Source: CAZNVB01 sp964651495 (GTDB lineage: Bacteria > Acidobacteriota > Aminicenantia > Aminicenantales > UBA8522). From it: a DNA stretch of 35,332 nt. The notes below the pieces were generated by a model. That model ran no database searches. It had not been told where the DNA came from and worked only from the letters and a program-made list of their open reading frames with translations. The translations under genes were made by a program, and so were the position numbers. This document shows positions 1 through 7,675 of this stretch, in pieces (the first letter of the stretch is position 1; the number at the start of each line of letters is the position of its first letter). The stretch lies in the NCBI GenBank assembly GCA_964651495.1, contig CAZYWP010000015.1, positions 1-35,332 on the forward strand. Direction: 5' to 3'.

Positions 1-9
1 GCTTTGCGG

Positions 10-38
10 TTGACGGAGCAGGCTCCTGATTGTATATT
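10..38 (+). promoter_or_regulatory. Sigma-70-like promoter of the toxin-antitoxin operon
   Basis: A TTGACG hexamer at 10-15 and a TATATT hexamer at 33-38 are separated by exactly 17 bases. This is a good match to a housekeeping -35/-10 pair. The expected transcription start near 45 lies about 45 bases ahead of the antitoxin ATG at 89. The -10 element sits beside the left arm of the palindrome described separately, as expected for an autorepressed toxin-antitoxin promoter. No transcription data were available. Confidence 0.6.
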
Positions 39-83
39 TAAATTGTATAGTTAATTATACATTTAATAATGACAATCAGGAGC
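22..83. promoter_or_regulatory. Nested inverted repeats, probable toxin-antitoxin operator
   Basis: A 12-base perfect inverted repeat (GCTCCTGATTGT at 22-33, ACAATCAGGAGC at 72-83) encloses an AT-rich inner repeat (TGTATA at 44-49, TATACA at 56-61). The outer left arm overlaps the promoter spacer and -10 region. The outer right arm contains the AGGAG Shine-Dalgarno sequence of the antitoxin. Phd/YefM antitoxins bind palindromes in their own promoter, so the inner repeat is the likelier protein site. The outer repeat could also fold in the mRNA and mask the ribosome site; that is inference. Confidence 0.5.
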
Positions 84-88
84 AAGAG

Positions 89-370
89 ATGTTAACTGTG
101 GAGGAGAAATCGACGATTGTCGGCCTGGCCGAGCTGAGGAAAGTTATGAGAAATGTCCTCCAGGAGATGAAGACTCATAAGGTCATCCTGACGAAAAGAA
201 ACCGTCCGGTGGGGGTCCTCGTGGATTATGAAGAATTCAGGAGGATGGAGGGGATTATCGAAGCCCTGGAAGACTTCGTCCTGGGGCATCTGGCGAAAGA
301 AAGGGCTCAACGAACGCACAGAAAGATCCTTACCCTCGAAGAAGTCGAGAAAAAACTGGGACTCAGGTGA
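89..370 (+). CDS. Phd/YefM-family antitoxin
   Basis: This 93-residue protein has the Phd/YefM layout. The N-terminal half carries the DNA-binding fold, with VGLAELRKVMRNVL followed by VILTKRNRPVGVLVDYEEF at about residues 11-50. The charged C-terminal tail would wrap the partner toxin. It should repress its own promoter and neutralise the RelE/ParE-like protein encoded next. The ATG at 89 is preceded by AGGAG with six-base spacing. The stop codon overlaps the toxin start in a GTGA junction, so the pair is translationally coupled. The assignment rests on sequence pattern plus gene pairing and is firm at family level. Confidence 0.88.
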   Translation: MLTVEEKSTIVGLAELRKVMRNVLQEMKTHKVILTKRNRPVGVLVDYEEFRRMEGIIEALEDFVLGHLAKERAQRTHRKILTLEEVEKKLGLR

Positions 371-663
371 CCTACAGAATTGTGATTGACGAGCTCGTCC
401 TCAAAAAGGATTTCCGGAAGTTCGGCCTTGAGGATCAGAGGAAAATCATCAGGGCAATCAGGCAGAAACTGACCTCACGTCCAAAAGATTACGGAGAACC
501 CTTGAGAAGAGAACTCAAGGGATTTTGGAAGCTCCGAGTGGGCCAGTTTCGAGTCATTTATGAAGTTCAGGAAGACGAGGTTGTCGTCTCCATCGTCGTG
601 GTCGGATTCAGGAGGGACGAGGAAGTGTATCGGGCTGCCCTGGGGCGGTTGGGATTGGAGTGA
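367..663 (+). CDS. RelE/ParE-superfamily toxin
   Basis: This 98-residue protein is of the RelE/ParE type, small and basic. It has two N-terminal helices (about residues 11-35), then the typical RELKGFWKLRVGQFRVIYEV strand region at about 48-68 and a final VVVGFRRDEEVY segment. RelE members cleave mRNA on the ribosome and ParE members poison gyrase; the sequence alone does not separate them, though the KLRVGQFRVIYEV pattern is common in RelE-like annotations. The start is GTG at 367, overlapping the antitoxin stop. The stop TGA at 661-663 overlaps another GTG that opens a small downstream frame. Confidence 0.87.
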   Translation: MTYRIVIDELVLKKDFRKFGLEDQRKIIRAIRQKLTSRPKDYGEPLRRELKGFWKLRVGQFRVIYEVQEDEVVVSIVVVGFRRDEEVYRAALGRLGLE

Positions 664-824
664 ACGGATTCCGGGCGCCCGGTTTTACGGACTACTCGCC
701 TGAAGCTGTCCGGAACCAGTTGATCAAGTCCCTGGCCTATTTTCGGCCGAACGTCTCACGAGAGATGGCCCGCCAGGTCCTCGGTCTGTTCGAGAGCTTT
801 CCCTGCGAGACCGGCAAGAAATAG
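660..824 (+). CDS. Small ORF coupled to the toxin, function unknown
   Basis: A 54-codon frame opens with GTG at 660-662, overlapping the toxin stop by GTGA exactly as the toxin overlaps the antitoxin. It ends with TAG at 822-824. The peptide begins MNGFRAPGFTDYSPEAVRNQ. It looks like an ordinary amphipathic soluble peptide, with a predicted helix around EAVRNQLIKSLAYF and another around REMARQVLGLFESF. I recognise no family. The repeated junction argues for a third gene of the toxin-antitoxin operon, but a short frame of this kind can also be a decayed gene or chance. Confidence 0.4.
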   Translation: MNGFRAPGFTDYSPEAVRNQLIKSLAYFRPNVSREMARQVLGLFESFPCETGKK

Positions 825-923
825 ACCGACAGCACTCACCTTAAGAGGGAAGACCGGCTGAACCAAAGCCGTATCATTTCGTAAGGTAGAGTGTACAGAG
901 GGAAATAAAAGGAGACATAGAAA

Positions 924-2114
924 ATGAGACTATCCGAAAGGGCCCGCCTATCCGGCTCGTTTTTGATTTTTCTGTTGGCCGTACTGCTCTCGAGTCCTTC
1001 GGCCTTTAGCCAGCCGAGCGGCACCGACATCGTGATCGGGAAAAGAATCTCGTTTCCGTCGAAAGTATTCAACGCAGAACTTCCCATCTCAGTCTATCTT
1101 CCCGCCGCTTATGGGACGAGTGAGGTGAAATACCCGGTTCTGTATGATCTCAACGGCTTCGCCTACTTCACCTACGGCGCGGGGACTGTGGAGCTCTTGT
1201 CGAGGAATGTGGAGATGCCGGAGATGATTGTTGTCGGCCTCCCCAACCTTGAGGACGGATATGTTCCTGCTCCCTATGAGGAAAGAGGCGCCGAGCCGAC
1301 GACGGCCGACCTGTCCCTGAAATTCTTCAGCGAAGAACTGATTCCATTCATTGACGGAAATTACCGGACGGCGGGATTCAACATCCTTTCCGGCCATTCC
1401 GTGGCGGGTCTGTTTACGGCGTATGCCCTGTTCACCCGGCCCGACCTGTTTTCGGCCGGAATCGCCAGCAGCCCCTGGTTCCAGGTCAACAACCAATACT
1501 GGCTGAAGCAGATCGATAAGATGTTCCGGGCTGAATCGCTCGCCGATAAGTACCTCTTCATGACCGTCGGCAAAAAGGAACAGGACCTGACCATCAGCAC
1601 CTACACCGAGCTCGAGAAGTGGATGAAATCGAAAGACCTGAAAAGGCTGACGTGGAAGAGCGAGTGGCTGGACAATGTCGACCACAGCTCGATGCTCGGG
1701 AAAAGCCTTTATGACGGCCTGCTGTTCATCTTTGACGGGTGGAAGATCCCGTTCGACGTCGTCATCTCCGGTGACGTATCCGCGATCGAAGAACATGCCA
1801 ACAAGATGAAAGCCAAGTTCGGCGGCCGGCTCGCTTTCGACATTCCCGAGAATCTCCTGAACCAGGTCGGCTACCAGCTGCTGAACGGGAAAACTTACGA
1901 CCGGGCGATAAATATTTTTACCCTCAACCTGAAGCTCCATCCCAACTCTCCCAACACCTATGACAGCCTGGCCGAAGGCTATTTGACCATGGGAGACAAA
2001 GAGAAGGCGATGAAATACTATGAGCTGGCCATCCAGAAGAATCCGGGCAAAACCGACTTCGAAAAGCGCCTTCTCCAGAACGCCAGGGACAAACTCAAAG
2101 AGCTAAAGCAGTAG
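924..2114 (+). CDS. Secreted putative esterase (esterase D-like) with C-terminal TPR
   Basis: This 396-residue protein has an N-terminal signal peptide (residues 1 to about 29, ending near SAFSQP). An alpha/beta-hydrolase domain of the putative esterase family follows (IroE/Fes/esterase D type). The nucleophile elbow GHSVAG places the catalytic Ser at 159, and the likely catalytic His lies in DNVDHSSM near residue 255. From about residue 300 the chain carries TPR-like helices (NTYDSLAEGYLTMGDKEKAMKYYELA). It should hydrolyse ester bonds in the periplasm or outside the cell; the substrate is unknown. The ATG at 924 has a strong AAAGGAG site nine bases upstream. The gene is monocistronic and convergent with the diguanylate cyclase gene. 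Confidence 0.82.
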   Translation: MRLSERARLSGSFLIFLLAVLLSSPSAFSQPSGTDIVIGKRISFPSKVFNAELPISVYLPAAYGTSEVKYPVLYDLNGFAYFTYGAGTVELLSRNVEMPEMIVVGLPNLEDGYVPAPYEERGAEPTTADLSLKFFSEELIPFIDGNYRTAGFNILSGHSVAGLFTAYALFTRPDLFSAGIASSPWFQVNNQYWLKQIDKMFRAESLADKYLFMTVGKKEQDLTISTYTELEKWMKSKDLKRLTWKSEWLDNVDHSSMLGKSLYDGLLFIFDGWKIPFDVVISGDVSAIEEHANKMKAKFGGRLAFDIPENLLNQVGYQLLNGKTYDRAINIFTLNLKLHPNSPNTYDSLAEGYLTMGDKEKAMKYYELAIQKNPGKTDFEKRLLQNARDKLKELKQ

Positions 2115-2137
2115 GACCGTCCGGTCTTCGCTTTTTT
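2115..2137 (+). terminator. Weak intrinsic terminator candidate after the esterase gene
   Basis: Immediately after the esterase stop, GACC and GGTC can form a short stem around GTCC (2115-2126), followed by a run of six T at 2132-2137. The stem is only four base pairs and the T-run starts five bases after it, so efficiency is doubtful. Its position between two convergent genes fits termination. Confidence 0.35.
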
Positions 2138-2150
2138 GGGGAGATGGAAA

Positions 2151-3563
2151 TCAGCAAGGGGCGGAAATCTGGTTTTTCCCTTTTTGCTTAGCCCCATAGA
2201 GCCGCAGGTCTGCACAGTGGATGAGTTCATCGACGTGAAGAGCATCCTGGGGATACCAGGCTACCCCCATGCTGGCCGTCATCTGAGGTTCCCGGTCTGT
2301 GGTTATGTTGGAAAATCGATGCGCTCTGATGGCCTGGTCGATCCTCTGGGCATTCCGCAAAGCGCCCTGGATATCCGAATAGGGAAGGACAACGGCGAAT
2401 TCATCCCCCCCGTAGCGGGCGACCAGGTCGATCTCCCGGACTGACTTTTTGATGACTTGGGCCAGTTCCTGGAGCAGGATGTTGCCCACAGAATGTCCAT
2501 AAGAGTCGTTGTATGTCTTGAAATTGTCGATATCGACCATGATCAGGCTGATGGGATATTTATGTCTTAAAGATTTTTTAATTTCGAGGTCCAGGAATTT
2601 TTTGAAATAACCGTGATTATAGAGGCCGGTCAGCCAATCAATGACGGCGGAATCCAAGGCCGCCCTGTAATGGGAACGCAGCTTATCCAGCTGCCTTTTC
2701 TTCTCCAGCAGAATTCTAACCCTGGCCTGGAGCTCCCGGGCGACGATCGGCTTGACCAAAAAATCGTCTGTTCGGAGCTCGATGCATTTGAGCTTGCTGT
2801 CCAGGTCGTCCAGACAGGTGATGACGACGATCGGGATGTCCCGTCCTTTATTCGAATTCTTGACCTGCTGGCAGACTTCGAACCCGCTCATGTCCGGCAG
2901 GAGAATATCCAGCAGGATCAGGTCCGCCTGTCCTGATTGGGCGATCCGCACCGCGTCTTTTCCTCGGCTGACGCGCTCGAGCCGGAGAGGGAAGTCTTCC
3001 AGGATATGCCTGACCAGTCGGGCATCCCCTTCGTTATCCTCGACCAGGAGCGCCACGGGAAGTGTTTTCTCCACTTCCTCGGGGCTTTCGTCCTCATCGC
3101 ACCTCACGATTAAGGAACGCTGCGAATGATCGCGGATGGACAGCTGATCGCGGTACTGTTTCAGGGTGATCATCGACTTCACCCGCGCCAGCAGCTCTTG
3201 CCGTCTGACCGGCTTGGCCAGATACTCTTCGGCCCCCGCTTCCATGCCGGCGTACTTGTTCTCGGGGTCGTCCAACGCCGTGACCAGGATGATCGGGACA
3301 TGGTTCGTCCGGGAATCCTCTTTCAATTTCCTGGCGGCCTCGAAGCCGTTTATTCCCGGCATCATGACATCCAGCAGAATCAAATCCGGAAGCTCGGAAA
3401 AGGCCTTGTCCAAAGCCTCCTCTCCGTCTGCGGCCTGGATCGTCTGATAATGATCACTCGAGAGCATCCTGGTGAGCGAAGCCAAAGTCACCGGAGAATC
3501 ATCCGCGATCAGGATTTTTTTCTTGAAAGACGACCTGGTGTCTTCGTGTTCAAACTGTTCCAT
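2151..3563 (-). CDS. PleD-like diguanylate cyclase (REC-REC-GGDEF)
   Basis: This 470-residue cytoplasmic response regulator has two receiver domains and a C-terminal GGDEF domain. The first receiver (about 16-135) has the acidic pair DD at 21-22, phospho-acceptor Asp65 in LLDVMMPG and Lys117. The second (about 169-290) has ED at 175-176, Asp219 in LLDILLPD and a LVKP lysine. The cyclase domain carries an intact GGDEF at 385-389, so it should make cyclic di-GMP from GTP. An RxxD inhibitory site (REID, 376-379) lies five residues ahead, implying product feedback. The order matches PleD and WspR-like enzymes. No histidine kinase gene is adjacent. The ribosome site before the ATG is weak. Confidence 0.92.
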   Translation of the reverse strand: MEQFEHEDTRSSFKKKILIADDSPVTLASLTRMLSSDHYQTIQAADGEEALDKAFSELPDLILLDVMMPGINGFEAARKLKEDSRTNHVPIILVTALDDPENKYAGMEAGAEEYLAKPVRRQELLARVKSMITLKQYRDQLSIRDHSQRSLIVRCDEDESPEEVEKTLPVALLVEDNEGDARLVRHILEDFPLRLERVSRGKDAVRIAQSGQADLILLDILLPDMSGFEVCQQVKNSNKGRDIPIVVITCLDDLDSKLKCIELRTDDFLVKPIVARELQARVRILLEKKRQLDKLRSHYRAALDSAVIDWLTGLYNHGYFKKFLDLEIKKSLRHKYPISLIMVDIDNFKTYNDSYGHSVGNILLQELAQVIKKSVREIDLVARYGGDEFAVVLPYSDIQGALRNAQRIDQAIRAHRFSNITTDREPQMTASMGVAWYPQDALHVDELIHCADLRLYGAKQKGKNQISAPC

Positions 3564-3700
3564 CTGCTTCTCTCTTCATAATCGCGGCTCCAGTCTGAAT
3601 AGAGTTCGATATCGACGCCGCTCGGGTTTAGATTCTGCTACTTGCCCGTCCCGGTCAATCCTCTCTAAGGAGGATTTGCGGGATGATGTTCGGTGAGCAA

Positions 3701-3717
3701 AATCACCGCCGGTGATT
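3701..3717 (-). terminator. Hairpin overlapping the stop codon of the flavoenzyme gene
   Basis: AATCACCG and CGGTGATT form a near-perfect 17-base palindrome. Read on the minus strand it spans the last codons and stop of the flavoenzyme gene and is followed by TTTTG. It could act as a weak intrinsic terminator or 3'-end stabiliser separating that gene from the diguanylate cyclase gene 139 bases downstream. Confidence 0.35.
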
Positions 3718-5382
3718 AGCCTGTTTCCACTCCTCCATGATCTCGGCGAAGCACTGCAGCCCGCTGGGGATGACCGCGCCGTATCCGCCTCCGGGCCTCG
3801 TCCAGGCGCCGGCGAGGTAGAGGTTCTTGATCGGAGTCTTGTGGGGGAGGCGCCGCGGTTCGCAGTTGTCGACGGTCTGGTCCCAGCCGTAGATCGCCCC
3901 CCGGTAGTTGCTGGTGTAGCGCACGTTGGTCAAAGGCGTTCCGACCTCCCTCACCTCGATAGCCTTGCTGAGCCCGGGCAAAAGCGTCTCCTCGACTTTC
4001 TTGATCAGGATATCGGCCATCCGCTCCTTCTCCGCCCGGTAAGCGTCCTTTCTCCCGGCGAAGTAGTCGGCCTCGTATTTCTTCCACGGATCATAGCCCT
4101 GGAGGGTAATAATGGACAGCGTGTTCTTGCCTTCGGGAGAGTATCCCTTGTAGAGGTTGTCGTAAAGGGTCAGTCCGAACCCACCCTTTTCGACCTCGGC
4201 GTTCAGCGCTTGCCGGTAGCCCTCCTCGTGATCGTAGCCGGTCTCGTAGAATATTTCCGTGTCCTTGATCCTGGCTTCGGCGACGATGTCCTTTTTGAGC
4301 CCGAGAAATACCTGGAAAGAGGAGAGGCTGGCGGTGAACGTGTCCATCCGCGCCAGGTAGGCCTTAAGGTATTCGCCTTCGTCCATCATCTTGTGGACAG
4401 CATCGTAGGCGTTGGCGTTAGAGACGACCACGCGGCCGAGATATTCCGTGCCGTCGGCAGTCTTGACGCCGTAAGTGGCGTGATCCTTGACCAGGATGCT
4501 CTCGACGCGCGTCCGCAGCAGCACCTTTCCGCCGCGCTCTTCGATGAAACTGCGGAGGGCGTCGCTGATCTTCTGGGAGCGGCCGACCGGATAGTAACCG
4601 CCCCCCTGGAGATAACCTATTAAAGGCAGAATGTAATAGAGGCTCGCCAGCTTCGATGGCGGAAGCCCGAAGTATCCCCAGAGCTCCGAGACCACGGCCT
4701 TAAGCTTGGGGCCCTTGATGTGGGAATCAAGAACCGTCCCCCAGGTGCTGTTAAAGCATTTAACGAGATAGGGGAATTCCTTGGGGAAGTTGGCCATGTC
4801 AACCTTGCTGCCGGCGCTCTGGTACCTGTTGAGATCCGAGACCAGCCCCCGCATCGTCTGGAAGAGGCCCTCGATGCCCGCTTTCTCCTCCGGGAACTGT
4901 TCAATCAAGAGCTTGATGTAGCCGTCGACGTCCTTGTGCGGGACGCGGATATCGTAATCCGGGAAGATAGCGCGGTAGAGGACCTTGTGGGGAACGAACT
5001 CGATGTCCTTGATCTCCGGGAAGCCCTCGATGAGATTGGGAATGCCGTCTCGCTCGCCGACTCCTGTCGAATGGAGGGAGGCGTCGAAGATAAAACCTCC
5101 GGGCCGTTTGAAGGTGGTGGCGTAACCGCCGGGGACCGAATGCTGTTCCAGGACGAGCGGCTTGAACCCCTGACGGGCGAACCCGGCGGCGCAACTCAGC
5201 CCGCCGAGGCCGGCGCCGATAATGACGGCGTCCCAGGTGTCATCAGCGGCGCGTGCGCTGCGCCCGGCGCGACCCGGCCGACTATCGCCCCGCGGGAACG
5301 AATTCCAGTCAAGAGTCAGGATAGGAACACCGGCCAGAGCGGCCTTCAGAAAATCTCTCCGGGCGATTTTTTGTTTGAGCAT
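3703..5382 (-). CDS. Tat-exported FAD-dependent oxidoreductase, CrtI/RetSat-like
   Basis: This is a phytoene desaturase / carotenoid isomerase / retinol saturase-type flavoprotein. A Tat signal (ARRDFLKAALAG) opens the chain. The dinucleotide-binding motif GAGLGG (62-67 counted from the upstream ATG at 5400) is followed by EQHSVPGGYATTF, the second FAD signature. The C-terminal LYLAGAWTRPGGGYGAVIPSG closes the FAD site. The family oxidises, reduces or isomerises polyene lipids; the substrate here is unknown and no other carotenoid gene is present. An ATG at 5400 overlaps the preceding gene's stop, but AAAGGA with seven-base spacing points to the ATG at 5382 and gives a cleaner Tat leader. Confidence 0.82.
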   Translation of the reverse strand: MLKQKIARRDFLKAALAGVPILTLDWNSFPRGDSRPGRAGRSARAADDTWDAVIIGAGLGGLSCAAGFARQGFKPLVLEQHSVPGGYATTFKRPGGFIFDASLHSTGVGERDGIPNLIEGFPEIKDIEFVPHKVLYRAIFPDYDIRVPHKDVDGYIKLLIEQFPEEKAGIEGLFQTMRGLVSDLNRYQSAGSKVDMANFPKEFPYLVKCFNSTWGTVLDSHIKGPKLKAVVSELWGYFGLPPSKLASLYYILPLIGYLQGGGYYPVGRSQKISDALRSFIEERGGKVLLRTRVESILVKDHATYGVKTADGTEYLGRVVVSNANAYDAVHKMMDEGEYLKAYLARMDTFTASLSSFQVFLGLKKDIVAEARIKDTEIFYETGYDHEEGYRQALNAEVEKGGFGLTLYDNLYKGYSPEGKNTLSIITLQGYDPWKKYEADYFAGRKDAYRAEKERMADILIKKVEETLLPGLSKAIEVREVGTPLTNVRYTSNYRGAIYGWDQTVDNCEPRRLPHKTPIKNLYLAGAWTRPGGGYGAVIPSGLQCFAEIMEEWKQANHRR

Positions 5383-5396
5383 CGTCATGTCCTTTC

Positions 5397-6923
5397 TCAT
5401 TCACCCCAGTCCACGATGGCCTTGACTGCGCTGTCGATGGCCGTGCGGGCCCCGTTTCCCGCCTTGTTCGCCAGGAAAGAAAAAATATAATCTCCGCCGT
5501 CTGTGCGGACGACACCCGAGAGGGCCCGAACGGCCTGGATATAGCCAGATTTGGCCAGGACCCGGCCGCGGTATTTCTTTTCCCAGAAATGCTTTTCGAT
5601 GGTCCCGTCAAGCCCGCCCACGGCCAGCGAATTCTTATAGAACTCCCAGTTGGGCCCGGCCGATAAGTGGGCCAGGACGCGGGTCAGGGCGTTGGCGCTG
5701 AGGTGGTTTTCCCGGCTGAGGCCGCTTCCGTCGGCGACCACATATTCCCGTTCGTCCAGCCCGAGCCCGGTCAGGTATGCGGAAATCACCTTCCCGCCCC
5801 CTTCCCAGCTTCCCTGGTTTCCTTCCGGGTCGGACTGGGCCCCGAGCCTCTTGAACAGGGCCTCGGCCGCCAGGCCCAGGCTGTCCTTGTTTGTCCGCTG
5901 CAGGCAGTCGCCGATCGAGGTCACGAATTCGGCCAGCTCGCGGAATTCGCAGTCCACGGGGGCCGTCGTTTCCAGGACTCCGCCGCTCACGCTGATGCCC
6001 TCTCTAATCAGCGCTTCCTGGACCAGCCGGCCGAAAAAGAGGGCGGGGTTTTCGACAGCCACCGAGTATGGCCCGGCCTGTCTCCGGCAGTTGCCCTGGA
6101 TGAGGAGCTCACCTGGCGCACCGGTGCGGTCCACGCTGAACCAGCTCCTCCGGCCCTTCCAGATGGTCAGGGCGTTGATGAGCTTGACGTAGCCGGTGGG
6201 CGGGTCCAGGGAGAGGACGGCCTTTCCCTGAAGGTTGGCGGCGGAGATGTCGATACAGTTGCCGTTGTAGTTGAGCCCGCAGACTTCGCAGGCGTATTTC
6301 TGATGGAGCTGATCCGGGGGCCAGCTCGGATGGACGTGCCGGCTGTCGAAGATCGTAGTATCGAGAAGGATGTCCGAGACAGACAAGGTCCCCTGCTCTT
6401 TGAGCCGGAGCACGATCTCCTGAATGACCGGCTGGGAGCGGCGCCCGTTCTTTGCTTCCGTCTCCTTATCGCCGAGGAGGGGATCGCCGCTGCCCTTGAT
6501 GACGAGCGCATCCCCGCACAAACCGACCCGGGTGATGAAGGCGAAGTCCGGGCCCAGGTATTCGAGGGCCGCGGCCGAAGTGACGATCTTCATGTTCGAA
6601 GCCGGAAGGAGGGCCAGATGCGGGCTCCTCTCGTACACGGTTTCTCCCGTCTCGTGCCTGATTATGCGGACAGAAAAGACGACCTTCCGGAGGCCTGGCT
6701 TTCCCAGGATGCCGTCGATCCGCCTCGCCAGGTCGTAGGATGTGGGGGCAGAGGCAGCGGCGACAGCGGTGGTGGAGACGGCAGCTTTGGCGGTGGGTGT
6801 GTCCGCTGCAGCGATAGCTGTGGAGGTTGAAGTGAGAGAAGGGCAGGGAGCTGAGCATGGGCCCGGTCTCAGAAAAAGAATAATGACCAGGACAAGGCCG
6901 GGGACGGCGCTGGCTTTTTTCAT
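5397..6923 (-). CDS. dacB: D-alanyl-D-alanine carboxypeptidase/endopeptidase, PBP4 type (peptidase S13)
   Basis: A periplasmic penicillin-binding protein of the DacB/PBP4 class. It trims or cleaves peptidoglycan cross-links. The active-site motifs are in order: SNMK with the nucleophilic Ser near residue 109, the S-x-N region inside DGSGLSRENHLS, and KSG in AKSGYIQAVRALSG (the KTG box). The large insertion between the first two motifs is typical of S13. An upstream ATG at 6962 exists, but starting at 6923 places MKKASAVPGLVLVIILF at the front as a proper signal peptide. A curious Ala/Thr/Val-rich linker follows the signal. The gene lies immediately ahead of the flavoenzyme gene and is probably cotranscribed with it. 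Confidence 0.87.
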   Translation of the reverse strand: MKKASAVPGLVLVIILFLRPGPCSAPCPSLTSTSTAIAAADTPTAKAAVSTTAVAAASAPTSYDLARRIDGILGKPGLRKVVFSVRIIRHETGETVYERSPHLALLPASNMKIVTSAAALEYLGPDFAFITRVGLCGDALVIKGSGDPLLGDKETEAKNGRRSQPVIQEIVLRLKEQGTLSVSDILLDTTIFDSRHVHPSWPPDQLHQKYACEVCGLNYNGNCIDISAANLQGKAVLSLDPPTGYVKLINALTIWKGRRSWFSVDRTGAPGELLIQGNCRRQAGPYSVAVENPALFFGRLVQEALIREGISVSGGVLETTAPVDCEFRELAEFVTSIGDCLQRTNKDSLGLAAEALFKRLGAQSDPEGNQGSWEGGGKVISAYLTGLGLDEREYVVADGSGLSRENHLSANALTRVLAHLSAGPNWEFYKNSLAVGGLDGTIEKHFWEKKYRGRVLAKSGYIQAVRALSGVVRTDGGDYIFSFLANKAGNGARTAIDSAVKAIVDWGE

Positions 6924-7060
6924 TCTCCCTGCATGTGTATTACTCACGCCATCAAATTTCATACCTTAACGAAAAGCCGCGCATAAAGCAAGGGCCCGGC
7001 CGCCAAAGAGATGCAGCCGGTTGAGATTGAACAAGCATTTTCCGCCCGATTTGGGGTAGA

Positions 7061-7633
7061 ATGAGGGCAAAGTCGATGATCGGCTTTCCGAGCAATGTTT
7101 TAGTCGTGGCAGATTATGAAAATCCCCATTTTGCTGAAAACATCCTGAAAAAAGTGGATTTCGTCCTCTCCTGCGGAGATGTGGAATTCGCCATCCTCGA
7201 GGAGATTTATCAGCGCTTCAACAAGCCCATCTTCGCCGTCAAGGGCAATCACGATACCACCAAGCCCTTTCCGCCTTTTGTCCAGGATATCCATCTGCGG
7301 CTCGTCCAGCATCGCAACTGGTTCATCGGAGGATTCGCCGGCGTCCCGTCCTACAAGGAGGCCGGCCCCTATGAATGGGATGATCTGTCGGCCACCGACA
7401 AGCTCAGCAAATTCCCCTATGTGGATATCTTCATCTGCCATGCCCCGCTTCTCAAAGTAACAGACAAGGATGACTATGCGCACACCGGGAGCGAAGCATT
7501 GCGCAGATACATCGAGAGCACGCAGCCGAAGTTTGTCTACCACGGCCACGTCCACGCCAAGATGGGCGCCATGCTCGGCGAAACGGCCGTAGTGAGCGTC
7601 TACGGGGCGGAAGTCTTTTCCCTGAGCTATTGA
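7061..7633 (+). CDS. Calcineurin-like metallophosphoesterase with variant motif I
   Basis: This 190-residue cytoplasmic protein has the metallophosphoesterase metal ligands: Asp18, Gly-Asp at 39-40 (SCGDVE), GNHD at 62-65, His in FICHAPL and GHVH at 162-165. Motif I reads ADYENP instead of the usual DxH, so one His ligand is missing. A related small subfamily has a similar (A/S)DExxP start followed by LSCGD, so this is probably lineage-specific rather than damage. The substrate is unknown (phosphodiester or phosphomonoester). No Shine-Dalgarno sequence is visible before the ATG at 7061. MIGFPSNVLVV at the second Met could be an alternative start. It stands alone, convergent with the large hydrolase gene. 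Confidence 0.8.
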   Translation: MRAKSMIGFPSNVLVVADYENPHFAENILKKVDFVLSCGDVEFAILEEIYQRFNKPIFAVKGNHDTTKPFPPFVQDIHLRLVQHRNWFIGGFAGVPSYKEAGPYEWDDLSATDKLSKFPYVDIFICHAPLLKVTDKDDYAHTGSEALRRYIESTQPKFVYHGHVHAKMGAMLGETAVVSVYGAEVFSLSY

Positions 7634-7675
7634 GCGTTTTTTTTAGAGAGACTGACAATCGGCAAAGTCCAAGAT

